Source: an uncultured Oscillospiraceae bacterium (lineage in GTDB: Bacteria; Bacillota; Clostridia; Oscillospirales; Acutalibacteraceae). From it: DNA of 5,503 bases. The stretch lies in assembly GCA_900549945.1 (NCBI GenBank), contig URQJ01000136.1, positions 1 to 5,503 on the forward strand. Reading direction: 5' to 3'. The stretch's first letter is position 1. Every line of letters starts with the position of its first letter. This document shows, piece after piece, positions 5,477 through 5,503 of the stretch. The translations under genes were made by a program, and so were the position numbers. The notes beneath the pieces were generated by a model that ran no database searches, was not told the DNA's origin, and worked only from the letters and a program-made list of their open reading frames with translations.

Positions 5477-5503
5477 ATGTCAAGAAACTATCGACATATA
5501 AAT
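5477..5503 (+). CDS. Start of a gene running off the window, possibly an IS transposase ORF
   Basis: ATG 5477 follows a strong TAGGAGG site by 7 bases and opens nine codons (MSRNYRHIN) before the window ends. NYRHI near the N-terminus resembles, from memory, the start of HTH-containing IS3-type orfA proteins of Bacillota, but nine residues cannot prove a family. The hairpin over its ribosome binding site and the decayed, compositionally different DNA before it are consistent with a mobile element. Confidence 0.5.

Overview
The window looks like a contig from a high-GC Gram-positive anaerobe, most likely a gut Clostridia/Oscillospiraceae-type bacterium. This is inferred from GC-rich genes behind strong Bacillota-style ribosome binding sites, a TTG start, an oxygen-sensitive radical-SAM sulfatase activator that keeps the Cys numbering I recall for the Clostridium perfringens enzyme, and a good CcpA (cre-like) site. 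The first 22 bases are not biological: they match the Illumina TruSeq adapter end, so the window starts at a contig edge.

Layout. Positions 23-509 (minus strand) hold the N-terminal cupin half of an AraC-family regulator, cut by the contig edge. Positions 510-629 are a divergent regulatory region with a well-formed promoter for the regulator, a weaker one for the sulfatase, and a cre-like operator. Positions 630-2084 encode a cytosolic type I sulfatase with a Cys-type active site (CLPSR). After a 40-base gap, 2125-3255 encode its partner, the anaerobic sulfatase-maturating enzyme, a radical SAM/SPASM protein that converts the active-site Cys to formylglycine. A strong intrinsic terminator follows. 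A promoter whose -35 lies inside the terminator stem, plus a leader hairpin, then precede an 11-TM neurotransmitter:sodium symporter family transporter (3418-4818).

About 30 bases after the transporter, base composition drops sharply. The last ~660 bases are AT-richer and carry a broken Fic-domain remnant (catalytic His segment missing, one frameshift), a short orphan ORF, a featureless stretch, and the first nine codons of a gene, possibly a transposase. That gene's Shine-Dalgarno is buried in a perfect 13-bp inverted repeat. This segment looks like acquired and decayed DNA ending in a possible mobile element, a common place for an assembly to stop.

How the genes work together: the AraC-type protein probably senses a substrate-related ligand and controls the divergent sulfatase-anSME operon, with glucose-type repression through CcpA. 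The maturase activates the sulfatase. The sulfatase has no signal peptide, so it should act on a small sulfated molecule already inside the cell. The sodium symporter could supply that molecule or salvage a product, but it has its own promoter and the link is only contextual. I see no wholly novel system; the most interesting points are the self-contained sulfatase/maturase/regulator module and the RNA-level control elements.
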